From: Populus alba
Lineage: Eukaryota > Streptophyta > Magnoliopsida > Malpighiales > Salicaceae
Assembly (NCBI RefSeq): GCF_005239225.2
Contig: NC_133287.1
Span: 5,747,493 to 5,811,492 of the forward strand
Direction of reading: 5' to 3'
DNA length: 64,000 nucleotides
This document shows, piece after piece, positions 24,870 to 39,519 of the stretch (the stretch's first letter is position 1; the number at the start of each line of letters is the position of its first letter). The notes under the pieces were generated by a model. It worked only from the letters and a program-made list of their open reading frames with translations. It was not told where the DNA came from and did no database searches. A program made the position numbers and the translations under genes.

Positions 24870-27450
24870 TTTTTTTTTAATGATGATTAATTAATATTTA
24901 AATTAAAAAAAACTAGCACATGGTGTCCACGCACTAGTGTGTGGGTGGCGTTCGTGCTTGTTGATTGTCAAAACTGCTATTCTATCATGTTGTTGGAAAT
25001 GTCGTCGTGTCCTCTTTCTCCTTGTGCGATGCATGTCAACGGCGACTGGCAAGTTTGTTGCCAATTGGCCTCTTTTTTTTTTTTTTCTCTCTCTCCTCTC
25101 ATGAAAATTACAAGTTGATACTCTTTTTTGTTCTATTTCAATTCCAGTCCTTATTCTTTTGATTTATGATTTTTTTTCCCTTGTTTTTTGAAGAGTTTTT
25201 ATTTGTTTCAATCTAATAATTCAATTCCAATTTATCATATATCATTTTTTTTAATTTGATCTTTATTCTTTTTATTTTTATTTTTTTTCTTGGTCATTTT
25301 GTAAAAGTTTTTTTAGTTTTTAATTTCATCATACAATTCAAGTTTATGGTGTATTGTTTTTTCCAGTTTGATCCTTATTCTTTTGATTTTTTTCCTTTTG
25401 TTAAAGTTGTTTTTCTTTTTAATTTAACCTTCGAATTGAAAACTTGTGGTTGTCCTCTAATTTACTTTTATTTCATTTTTCACTCTCATTCTTTTAATTA
25501 TCATTTTGTATTTTAGATCATTTTGTGTAATTGATTTTTTTTCTTGATTTTATCTTTCAACATATGATTTGCTAGGTGGCTACATTTTTTTTTTTTTTTT
25601 TTTTTTGTATGGTGCTTTTAGTTTAAGGACCTAGATCATGAGTTTGAAAGGTTAACATAGATTAACATTTTTTTTTACTTATTTCTTTTTTGATTTCATT
25701 GTTAGACCTTAGTTTTTTGGAGAAAAAAAATTAAAACAAAAGTTTCATTATCTGAAATTGGTTTTTTATTTCTTTTATTTTTTATTCATTGTTATTTTTT
25801 TATCTTCTTTTGATGTACTTTTTCTTCAATTTCATCCTAATCTTATGATTTAATTTAATTTTTATATCAAATTTGATCCTCATTATTTTATCCTTTTATT
25901 AATTGTTTTTTTTTTCAATTTCATCCTTAAAGTTTGATTTCAATTTTTTTCATGTCGAATTTGGGCCCTATTTTTTTTTATTAATGTTTATTTTGTTTAG
26001 GGTCATTTTTTATTGGATTTTATTTTTTCAATTTCATCTCAATATTTTTTATGAAGGATTTTGTTTCATTTTAATTTTTTGCCTTCTATAAAGTTAATTT
26101 CGACCTCATAATCAAGATCATGAGTTTTGAAGGTTAATATTTGTTGACTTTGGGTTTTTTAGGCCTTTCTACAAATTTATTTTATTTTTAATTTTATTTT
26201 TCAATATTTAATGTTGTTTTAGAATTGGTTTTTGTGCCTTTTGTTTCCACTTTTCTTTATATGGAATTATTTCAATCATTTGCTCATGATCATAAGATTA
26301 CTAGATTAACCTGAGTTGACTCTAAATTTTTTTCTTTGTTTTTTTTCAACTTCATCACTCAACATTTTATTTTTAAGAATTTTGCTTTGTTGTGTCAGTC
26401 TCAACTTCATGATCACAATCACAAGTTTCGAAGGTTTACAAAGATTGACTTTGTTCTTTTTAGGTCTTTTTTTTTAAATTTAAATTTCATCCTTAATCTT
26501 TTAATTTTTTGAGAAGTAATCTTTTTTTTTTTTGCTTTCCTTTTTACATTTAATTTTTTTATGAGATCAAACATCTTAATCTTATTATCTCATGATCAAT
26601 TATCCAATTTATTTAATTAGATGCATGTATACATATTTCAATTTATAAATAATTTTTTTATATAAAAAAATATAATAAAAAGTCGGCATATTCATTTTTT
26701 TACTGGAAAATAAAATATTGGATATGTTGGCAATCACTTAGCTAGTTAACATATACTAAAAGAGCTTGGCTTTTCGCTATAGCAATGAATGGTGAAAAGC
26801 CATGCACTTTTTCACTTTTGTCCTCAAAATGTTTTAGGACTCTATTTTTATATGTATATATATTTTTTTTAATTTCATCCTTCAACATTAGATTTTCTAG
26901 ATATAAGACTTATGTCACGAGTTTTGTGGGTTAGTCATATTCACTTAGGTCTTTTTTTTTTTTTTTTTTTTTATCTATTATATATATATATATTTTAATT
27001 TCATCCATTAATATTGGATTTAATTGGGAACCATATTTTAATTTTTTTTATTTACTTTCTATAGAGTTATTATAGTCTCATGACTCAAATCGCGAGTTTG
27101 ATGGGTAAGGCTTGTTGACTTAGATTATTTTTTTATCTGTTTTTTAATTTTATCTTTCAATATTGAGTTTATTGGGAATTGGACTTTATATTTTTTTTTT
27201 CTCAATTCGCTTTCTATAGAGTTATCCTTGTCTTTTAACTTGAGTTTTGTAAGCTAACCCGAGTTGACTCATGTTATTTTTTTTTTTTTTTTTCAATTTA
27301 ATCCTTCAAAATTAGGTGACTATGAATTGAGTTTTATAATTTTTTTTTTCTTTCTATAAGGTTATCTGTCTCTTATAACATAGATAATGGATTTGACAAG
27401 TTAACTTGAGTTGATCAAAATTGATTTAATATATTATCATTTTAATGTTT
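24870..27450 (+). repeat. T-rich arm of the opposed repeat block
   Basis: T-run-rich sequence in which one degenerate motif recurs. It reads roughly TCATGATCNAGAT, then CATGAGTTTG, then AAGGTTAACNTGAGTTGACT. I see copies near 25621, 26102, 26281, 26401, 26900, 27075, 27225 and 27361. The last includes ATTTGACAAGTTAACTTGAG, the inverse of text near 24100 in the A-rich arm. The Phe-rich frames here (24965-25162, 25256-25516, 25903-26091) come from the T-runs and are not genes. Confidence 0.6.
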
Positions 27451-27699
27451 TAAAAAAATGTTGTCCTAATTTTTTTAAAATCAAACTATATTTTTATGTA
27501 TTATCTGAGTATTTTTAAATCTGTTAAATTAATTAAATTGTATCATGTCAATCCTCGTATATTTTATTTTTTAATTAAAAAACATATTGATAATATATAA
27601 ATATTTTTTATATTAAAAAAATTAATTCCAACCAAAACATAGCGCTTACAATAATTTAGTAAGGATTAAATCGTGATTAACATAGTGACCACTACCCGT

Positions 27700-32169
<4,470 letters not shown>

Positions 32170-33410
32170 GATTTTAATCTGACTATTATATTGTTTAGGA
32201 GATGTAGCTGGTTTGATATGCTGCGTCTGTTTCAATGCACACCATTATTGTGTAAAATTTTCTCAAAGATGCCAACCATAGGAGATCGGCAGATTGCTTT
32301 TATTTTGATCTTAAGCTTTTTCTTCTCTGTTCTAGTTGACAAAGAGCTTGATTAGCAATGAAGTATTACACTTATCGTTTTCAAACCTGTATGTATATTT
32401 TATAAAAAATATAAAATATTTACTGGCAAGAATTGGATAAGACTATTTAGGAGTTAGGACAACAACCAATTAGCTAATAATCATTCTTTGCAAATTGTGG
32501 TGTTTAACTGATATTTAATTATTTATATATTGTTTGATATTGTGATTGGAAATATATGATATATATTTTTTATTTTTTTAAAATTTATTTTTAATATCTA
32601 CACACCTAAATGATTTATAAACACTAAATAAAATTAATTTAAACAAAATTAATTTTTTTTTCAAAAATACAGTGTCATCAACCTTAGAATGCATGATACT
32701 TTTAAATCAATTTTTTTTTTTTTTAACAATTTAGCTAGGTCTTCTTCTCCATTAGTAAAAGTATTTGAGTGCAATACTGCATCTTCAACTGTCCAGTTTA
32801 AAAATATATTTGCTTTTTAAAAAATATAAAATTATATATTTTTTGGGTGTTTTTTTTAATGCTTTGTTAATGTTAAAAATAAATAAATAAATTTTAAAAA
32901 TATTATTTTAAAATATTTTCAAGTAAAAAATATTTTTTAAAAAATACTCTACTTTATAATATTAAATAATTAAAACCTGATTCGGAAGGATTTAGTCTTA
33001 GTATACAAAATTTAATATTTGAAACATTAAAAAAAAATGTTGTGAATGTCGAGTTTGATTATTATACATTTTTAATAAAAAAAACATGGATGGATCTTTC
33101 ATGCGAAAGTTGTATTGAAATTGTGACGTGGGCTTCTTCTAAATTCTTAAGTGATGGCGGCAGAAGCTAGACATACATTTCTCTTGGGTCCGAAATCACT
33201 GAAAAAAGAGAGGAGAAACTGCTTAACAATTTTCAAGGACATGTCATTTGAATCAAATATACAATTACAACATGGTAGTTTACTTTTCTTTTTTTAAAGA
33301 GCTAGGGTGACTACCACACAAAATCCCTCGCATAATAGATAAGTACATGAATAAATAAATTAATAACAATATGAAAGTTGAGAATGAACAGGAGAATAAA
33401 AATAAAATTA
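32170..33410. other. 3' flank and AT-rich MITE remnants
   Basis: The first 250 bases or so probably include the RAB 3' UTR. About 32560-32960 contains words of the AT-rich MITE family (AAATATTATTTTAAAATATT, CAAGTAAAAAATATTTTTTA). No gene is seen. Confidence 0.5.
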
Positions 33411-33622
33411 GGGAGTATTTGTTTAGGAACGCGGTGCAAACAGGAAAATTTTGAATTTTGTTTTTGCTTAAAATGAATTTGTTTTCTATGTTTTCATATT
33501 ATTTTGATGTGCTGATATTAAAAAATAATTTTTTAAAAAAATAAAAAAAACTTTATTTTGATGCATTTCTAAATGAAAAATATTTTGAACCGTCATCACT
33601 ACCACAATTCTAAACAGACCCT
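33411..33622. mobile_element. AT-rich MITE, near-complete copy
   Basis: The left end reads GGGAGTATTTGTTTAGGAACG and the right end CTAAACAGACCC, which are imperfect inverted termini (inverse of right: GGGTCTGTTTAG). The interior has the family core: TTTTGATGTGCTGATATTAA and a TTTATTTTGATGCATTTCTA segment. Truncated relatives lie at 6795, 18310, 32560, 57276, 57688 and 59688. The sequence is noncoding. Confidence 0.7.
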
Positions 33623-34619
33623 TAGAGTCTTTGGATGGAATCATTTATTATATCATTGCATGAACATGGAAGTTTTTTTTTAATCTAGAATAGTAGAAAA
33701 AAAGGGATAACACAATTCAAAACTTTATTAGAAAAATATAATGGTTTAAAGAGTTACATGCTACATACATGATGCAATTGAAAAAAATATGCTAGAGATT
33801 ATTTATCTAGCATCGAAACTCTCCGCCATAAAAAGCAACCTACTTAACAATTCATAATTTTCAATTCAATACAATTCACAATTTATAATTCAACACAATC
33901 ATAATTCACATAGCCTTTAATTTAATTTAATTTCAACTAAATTCATAATTAAACAAAATCAAATATCAAAATATTCAATATATCATTTCTTGTTTTCGTT
34001 TTCTAGTTGGCAAACTCTTAGATGCTTGTAGCTACTGCATCATAAGTTTAAGAGGAGATGTTAAGAAAAAAATTTATCTTGTTTTATTTTTAATTTAGAC
34101 TATATATAATATCTTTGTATTTAGGTTAAAATAATCACTTTAGAATAAATAGATTAATGAGAACTTTTGCCTCTTTCTCTTTTATGTTCGTATTTCTTTT
34201 GTGTTAATTTGAATTGCTTTAACAATAACAATTTTGCATGTAATTTATATAGGTAGCATGTTATTGAAAATTTATCATTACCAAGCTCCAATTAAGAGTT
34301 GCTTTATTATTACAAAGTTGAACATATTGTTCCCCTAACTTCTTAGATGACTGATGTGGAGATGCTCGTATAACTAGAACTAGAATTAATATTTAGAAAT
34401 AAATTATTCACTGAAACTATTTAAAATAATTATACTTGCAAGAATAGTAAACAATCAGATATTTGTCTCTTTTATTTCATGCATGCTTTACATAGTTGTC
34501 AATATAGATATGCAAGCATGACCAACCCCTAACTATAGATAGGAATGACCTAAAAGTCTTTAAGAATTGTTATATAGAATGCTGACATTGCATTGCTGGT
34601 AGTACCCATGAATATAATA
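33623..34619. other. Intergenic AT-rich region
   Basis: Nothing clear. Short tandem words such as AATTCATAATT recur at about 33850-33960. This may belong to the transposon remnant that follows. Confidence 0.4.
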
Positions 34620-35090
34620 TTCTCAAACATGTGCATTATGTATGCTTAATCATATATAATCAAATAAACCTTTGTCGCGTCATCAAGAGGATTCTTAAAA
34701 TTATAGCTTAACCATGTCAAATTGATACTATCACCTCTAAAACTAGTGGGTGGAGGCACACATTGTAATAAACAGAAATATAAGTCTTCATGGTCAACCA
34801 CGTCATCAAGTCCTATCATAGGGGCTTTGTTCATGATGAGGGAACTAACATGGCAAATCCTGCAACATGGGTTTCATCTCCCCAACACATAGGTGGAATG
34901 TGTAGATCTTGTATCTCTATTGCTCAACTAATGCTCTAATCAATCCATGATAAATATGAATGTCACAAAGCATGCTGATCTTATAAAAACTAGCCTTTAT
35001 AATATACAAACATACATGCTCTTGCAAATCCATCACAACAAGTTAGTGAGGTGTCATAAGACGACCTATATAACTCTTTATGTTGTAATC
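34620..35090 (-). pseudogene. Plant mobile domain (PMD) transposon remnant
   Basis: On the minus strand the segments read HIYHGLIRALVEQ, a stop, then RYKIYTFHLCVGEMKPMLQD, and further on PPPTSFRGDSINLTWLSYNF with DDATK. This order matches the plant mobile domain (the LI..LVERWR...THTFHLP.GE...TLQDV pattern, then a G.S..L.WL segment) found in MULE-like and other plant transposons. Stops and frame breaks show that it is dead. The only intact stretch is 62 codons at 34646-34834. Confidence 0.65.
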
Positions 35091-35920
35091 ATACCAATGT
35101 AAGATTAACTTTATCTTTTGGTAATTTTGTTTTACATTATATATATAATCATCTTTTTAAAATTTCTAATTTTTACTAAAATTTTAGTAGAGTTTCTTTT
35201 ATTTGTTTATCATTTATTCATACATTATTATTGATACTTGTAATGAATACTTAAAACACCTAAGTCTTGGTAGCCTCAGGCATGCCTGTAACAACATCAT
35301 TCTTCATACTTTTCCTTTCATCCAATCCAATTAACAATTCAATACAATGCAAATATATTTATGTAATTTAATTAAATTTACAACTAATGATTAACAATTA
35401 CAAAATTTAGAACATGAATACATACATGTTATCTATACATTTTTACAAACAAAAAAGGAATAAGTTTATAACTTTAACAAAACTCAACCATAATTTATCA
35501 ATATCACAAATTAATCAAGGTACATAATTTTAACAAAATTTTATTCAATGAAACCTTAAACAATAACATAATCAACAAAACCCAAACCCATCATATTCCT
35601 TCTTAAATAACATAATTTATCAACTCCATTGGTGTAATTTAAAGCTAATTAACAAAATATATTGTTAATTCAACAAAACTCTAAACTAAAAAAGAAACCT
35701 TAACCATAACATAATAATAATAAAAATATAATTCATCAATTTTCTCCATAAATAAAGTAATTTATCAACTCAATTGATGTATTTTATAGCTAATTAACAT
35801 AATTAATATTTAATTCAATAAAATCCTAAATTAACCTAAAAAACTATAAGTCTAAACCCTAACACAAATTAGCATACAAATATCAAATTAATAAAGAAAA
35901 AGTGTGTAATATACCTTAAT
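35091..35920. other. AT-rich flank of PMD transposon remnant
   Basis: AT-rich sequence with repeated words around ACTCAATTGATGTAATTT (near 35617 and 35772), so partly internally duplicated. No coding motif. Confidence 0.45.
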
Positions 35921-36594
35921 TTTTAAAAGTGGGTTGTGGTGGCGGCATATAGTTGGAGTGACAACTATATTTGTGCAAAGCCATGCATGTAAAATGAGAG
36001 GGAGACTATTTTGGTGGAGAGAGAGATGGTCTATCATAATGGAGAAAAAGAGAGAGAAAGGTGATCTGTCAGCGACAATGACGATGATGGAAGGAGAGAA
36101 GAAATAAACAAGGAAAGAATAAGGAAGAAAAGAGCTTTTGGCGTTTTAATCGACTACATTTGCATATGACTCATGGGATTTGTGAATTGAATCATATATA
36201 TTGCATTTGACTCTCAATTAACATGTAACTTGCTAAACTATGAGATTTTTTTAATTAAATTTTTAAAAGTGGGTGGCACATAATGACAATGATAACTACA
36301 TTTGTGCAAAGTCATACATATAAAAGGACAAAGAGATTTGTCGTGGTATAGAGAGAAATGAGTGTTTTTATCATAGTTGAGAAAGAGAAAGAGAAAGAGA
36401 GAGGGGTGATCTATTAGCGAAGATGATGATGATGGAAGGATAAAAAAAATAAAAAAAGAATAATAATAAAAAAGCTTTTGATGTTTTAATCTACTAGAGG
36501 TGCATGTAACATATGCAATTTATGAATTATATATATTGCATTTGACTCTAAGCCATGTAACTTGCTAAACTATGAGATTTTTTTAATTAAGTTT
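35921..36594. repeat. Two-copy tandem repeat, about 335-340 bp
   Basis: Units 35921-36260 and 36261-36594 both begin TTTTAAAAGTGGGT. Both contain ACATTTGTGCAAAG(C/T)CAT, a GA-rich block, GATGATGGAAGGA, and end CTAAACTATGAGATTTTTTT. Divergence is moderate, so the duplication is old. The unit probably belongs to the upstream end of the PMD transposon. Confidence 0.85.
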
Positions 36595-36704
36595 TGAGTT
36601 GTATTATTTTAGCTTTTCTCTCTACTGCTCTACTTAAAAAAAGAAAAAAAACTTTGATCTCAAGTTTAGTAAAAAAACCCTTAATTTCATGCCAATAAGG
36701 AAAT

Positions 36705-37713
36705 TAAGGCCTCGTTTGTTTCCTTGAAAACTGATTTCCGGAGTTTCCAAACTTTCCTGTGTTTGTTTGTCATTAGGAAAGTTGGTCAACGAAAAATAAT
36801 TTCCGATCAACGGAAAATACTTTCAGGTCAACGGAAAATACTTTCCAGTCAATTTTAGTCAATGAAAAATTTGGTTTGGTTTTCAGGAAAGTGTTTTCCC
36901 TTTAGCTGTGTTTGTTTTTCGGAAAGTGGTTTCCGGAAAATCACTTTCCAAACTTTCTTGTGTTTGTTTGCCATTAGGAAAGTTGGTCAATGGAAAACAC
37001 TTTCCAGTAAAAGAAAAATTTGGCTTGGTTTTCAGGAAAGTGTTTTCCTAAAAAATTTGGGGGAAAACACTTTCCGGAAGTTGTGAAAAATTTAGAAATG
37101 TCATTATTTGCTGATTATATCAAATTTGATCCTCAAACTTTTGATCGCTATATATATTTTGTTTTTAATATTTATTTTCAATTTTATCTCTTAAAATTTT
37201 ATTTTTATATTAATTTTGGTCCTTATTTTTATAATTGTTATTTGCTTTTTTCTTATCATTTTTTTATTGAAAATTTTTATCTATCAGATTTGGTCCTCAT
37301 TCTTTTGATTGTTACTTATTTTATTTGAAATAATTTATGAAATGTTGATTATTATTATTTTAATTTCTTCATCTTTTTTTTTTAATTTTTTAGATTTGAT
37401 CTCTATTATTTTGATTATTATTTATTTTATTTGAGATAATTTATGAAATTATATTTTTTTTTCAATTTCATTCCATTCAACTTTTTAATTTGTAAGATTT
37501 GTTTCTTATTATTTTAATAAACTTGAGAAAAAATAAAATGTTAATAAGTTATTTTCCAGCTCATTTTCATGACATAACCAAACACTGAAAAATGTTTTTC
37601 CAGCTTATTTTTTATTTCACTATCAAATATCAAAAAAATACTTTCTCGGAATTCACTTTCTCATATTCATTTAAAAAAAAAAAATTACTTTCTAGCAAAC
37701 AAACAGTGCTAAA
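36705..37713. mobile_element. Non-autonomous TIR element with internal 200-bp repeat
   Basis: The left end (TAAGGCCTCGTTTGTTTCC) and right end (AGCAAACAAACAGTGCTAAA) are imperfect inverted termini. The left third holds a direct repeat of about 201 bp (anchors CATTAGGAAAGTTGGTCAA near 36771 and 36971). It also has many GGAAAGTGTTTTCC-like palindromic words. The right part is T-rich (GATCCTCA, TTTGGTCC). A fragment of the right end recurs at about 63288-63430. No transposase frame is present; the two overlapping frames at 36862-37328 come from the repeat. Confidence 0.65.
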
Positions 37714-38227
37714 CACCCATCATTCCTGTACATCTCTGAAAATCCATGAACACAAATTCCGTTTGACATAAAAGGGATTGCATGTTCGAATACTGGTGTT
37801 GATTTGACTCTAGAATTGTGGTGGCTTAATTAATTATGATCCACGTTAACTGTCAACATCACTTGCGGCATATCCACCATGCTCCTCGTCAGAAATGACA
37901 GCACAGTGCCACATGCATGAAATTGATTTCATTTCTAAAGTAAGAAGAAAAACAAATAGTCAATAAATTCCATTTAAATAATATGATATTGCTTTTGAAT
38001 GAAAGTTGTAATTTTGTGAGGCAATCAGCAATATGATATCGTTTTCTGCATTAAAAAAATTGCCCTCGATGCAGACCAACATTTGACGGTCGACATGCTA
38101 TCATGAGTTCGAGGATTAGACTAAAATTAAAATTGATTTAAAAATAGAAATCTTACACTCGTCTTCTCTCTTCATAATAATAATAATAATAATAATAATA
38201 GAATACGCCAACACTGGCAGCCCTAAT
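37714..38227. other. Intergenic region with (AAT)n
   Basis: Short low-copy-looking sequence with a 25-bp trinucleotide run (38178-38202). Nothing else is recognised. Confidence 0.5.
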
Positions 38228-38415
38228 AAAATTGAGCTAACTTGTTAATTGATTAAACTCTAAATTTATTTTTTAAAAGTTATCAGTTTGAGTCCCACAA
38301 ATCTCAGGGTTATTGGAGGCTTATATAGTCGTTAACTTTTAGGAGCCCGTGAAATTGGTTGAGATGTGCGTAAAGGTGACCCGGACATCAATATTAATAA
38401 AAAAATAAAAATAAA
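38228..38415 (+). mobile_element. SINE copy 2
   Basis: A-box-like AACTTGTTAATTG, B-box-like GTTTGAGTCCC (38286-38296), body with GGCTTATATAGTCGTTAAC, then GTGCGTAAAGGTGACCCGGA and an A-rich tail with AATAAAAA units. The body matches the SINE at 2785-2955. Confidence 0.65.
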
Positions 38416-38465
38416 AATTGGGTTAAGATTTGTCTCCAACACCTCGACTAAGATTAATATTGAGG

Positions 38466-38600
38466 GGTGTATTTCAACTGGTCAGGTTTTAGATTTGCTT
38501 TTTAAATATCACTAGTTTGAGATTCATAAACTTTAGGATCACTAGAGGCTTTTATAGTTGTTAATTTCAAAGCTCATAAAATTAATAAAGGTACGTGTAT
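38466..38600 (+). mobile_element. SINE copy 3
   Basis: Starts near TATTTCAACTGGTCAGGTT (A-box-like), B-box-like GTTTGAGATTC, and body with GGCTTTTATAGTTGTTAA. The 3' end gives way to a GTGTGT tract (38596-38611). It is the second copy of the family within 250 bp. Confidence 0.6.
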
Positions 38601-39213
38601 GTGTGTGTGTGTTAGAGGCCTTTAAAGATCCAAAAACATCTAACTTTGATGTTAGAACTTAGAACACAAAATATTCCCTATGCCTCTTGGGGTTAATATC
38701 GGAAGCTTCAATTGCCGAGTGATTCTCTCTGTTAACATGTCACTTATCTAGATGATAATGCATCGACAACCTAACACATGCATGCACATAGCTTAAATAT
38801 ATGGATTCTGCGTTCCAATAAACATGGATCAAGCCCTTGAGTATGAATGGCTGTAATAAGGTCCACAAAAGGAATATGTACCTCATGATGTCCATCAACC
38901 ATACAGTCTATGATAAAATAAAATGAACTTTTTTAAGCATAAAAAAATGTCACCAGCCAAAATGGTTCAGGTTCCCTAAACTTTGCATTTGGTATGTAGG
39001 GCACCAAATAACAACGTTTAGCCCATGACATCTCCATGATTGCACACAGCCATACACGTCTTTTTCATAGCACCCACCATCACCATCACTTGCATTAGCC
39101 CCCCCTCCTAGAAATGTTGTCTCCATCTCAGCTTCATCTATCTCACACATACATGTGTTATCTTGTTTTAATTCTCTCATTTTGAGTACTTTTGTTTCTT
39201 TCTTTTTAATCAA

Positions 39214-39519
39214 ATGGATATCTCCAAATGCTCATCTTCACCTTCATTACCTGAGTCGTCTTCCTCTCCTAGAAGAATTCAGATAGTGTCTAAGTTTGTT
39301 TCTGACCGACTTCTCGAGAAATTTTTTGATGCAACCGAGTTTGATTTTGATTACGAGCAAAGTGGAATATGGTCTCCTCCCATTAGAAGAAGCGCATTCT
39401 TGAGTTCACCGGGAAGGATATTCACCGATGAGGGAATGTTCGGAAAACTTGGAAATGTGATGGATGCTCGTCGTGCTAGAAGACATAATAAAGCATGTTG
39501 TAATGTATGGCACTGGTAA
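39214..39519 (+). CDS. Small plant protein of unknown function (101 aa)
   Basis: An intronless frame starts with ATG in MDISKCSSS and ends at TAA 39517-39519. There is a Ser/Pro-rich N-terminus. A conserved-looking core follows: RIQIVSKFVSDRLLEKFFDA, then EFDFDYEQSGIWSPP and AFLSSPGRIFTDEGMFGKL, then VMDARRARRHNKACCNV. I recognise this as an uncharacterised family of small single-exon plant proteins (Arabidopsis relatives AT3G11690/AT5G12340, from memory). There is no signal peptide, membrane segment or known catalytic motif. The basic, Ser/Pro-rich make-up is compatible with a small nuclear or cytosolic regulator, but I assign no function. An opposite-strand frame abuts it at 38950-39213 and is rejected. 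Confidence 0.8.
   Translation: MDISKCSSSPSLPESSSSPRRIQIVSKFVSDRLLEKFFDATEFDFDYEQSGIWSPPIRRSAFLSSPGRIFTDEGMFGKLGNVMDARRARRHNKACCNVWHW

Noticed and set aside
24965..26091. Phe-rich 'membrane protein' frames
   Set aside because: Hydrophobicity comes from T-run codons in the T-rich repeat arm; there is no start context or conserved motif.
34646..34834. Small gene of 62 codons
   Set aside because: It is one surviving segment of a longer broken PMD transposon reading frame.
38286..38296. tRNA gene suggested by GTTTGAGTCCC
   Set aside because: Only a B-box-like word is present; there is no cloverleaf, and the same body recurs as a SINE.
38950..39213. Divergent 87-codon gene on the minus strand
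   Set aside because: It covers the promoter and 5' UTR of the 101-aa gene, starts exactly at its ATG by chance, and is not recognisable.
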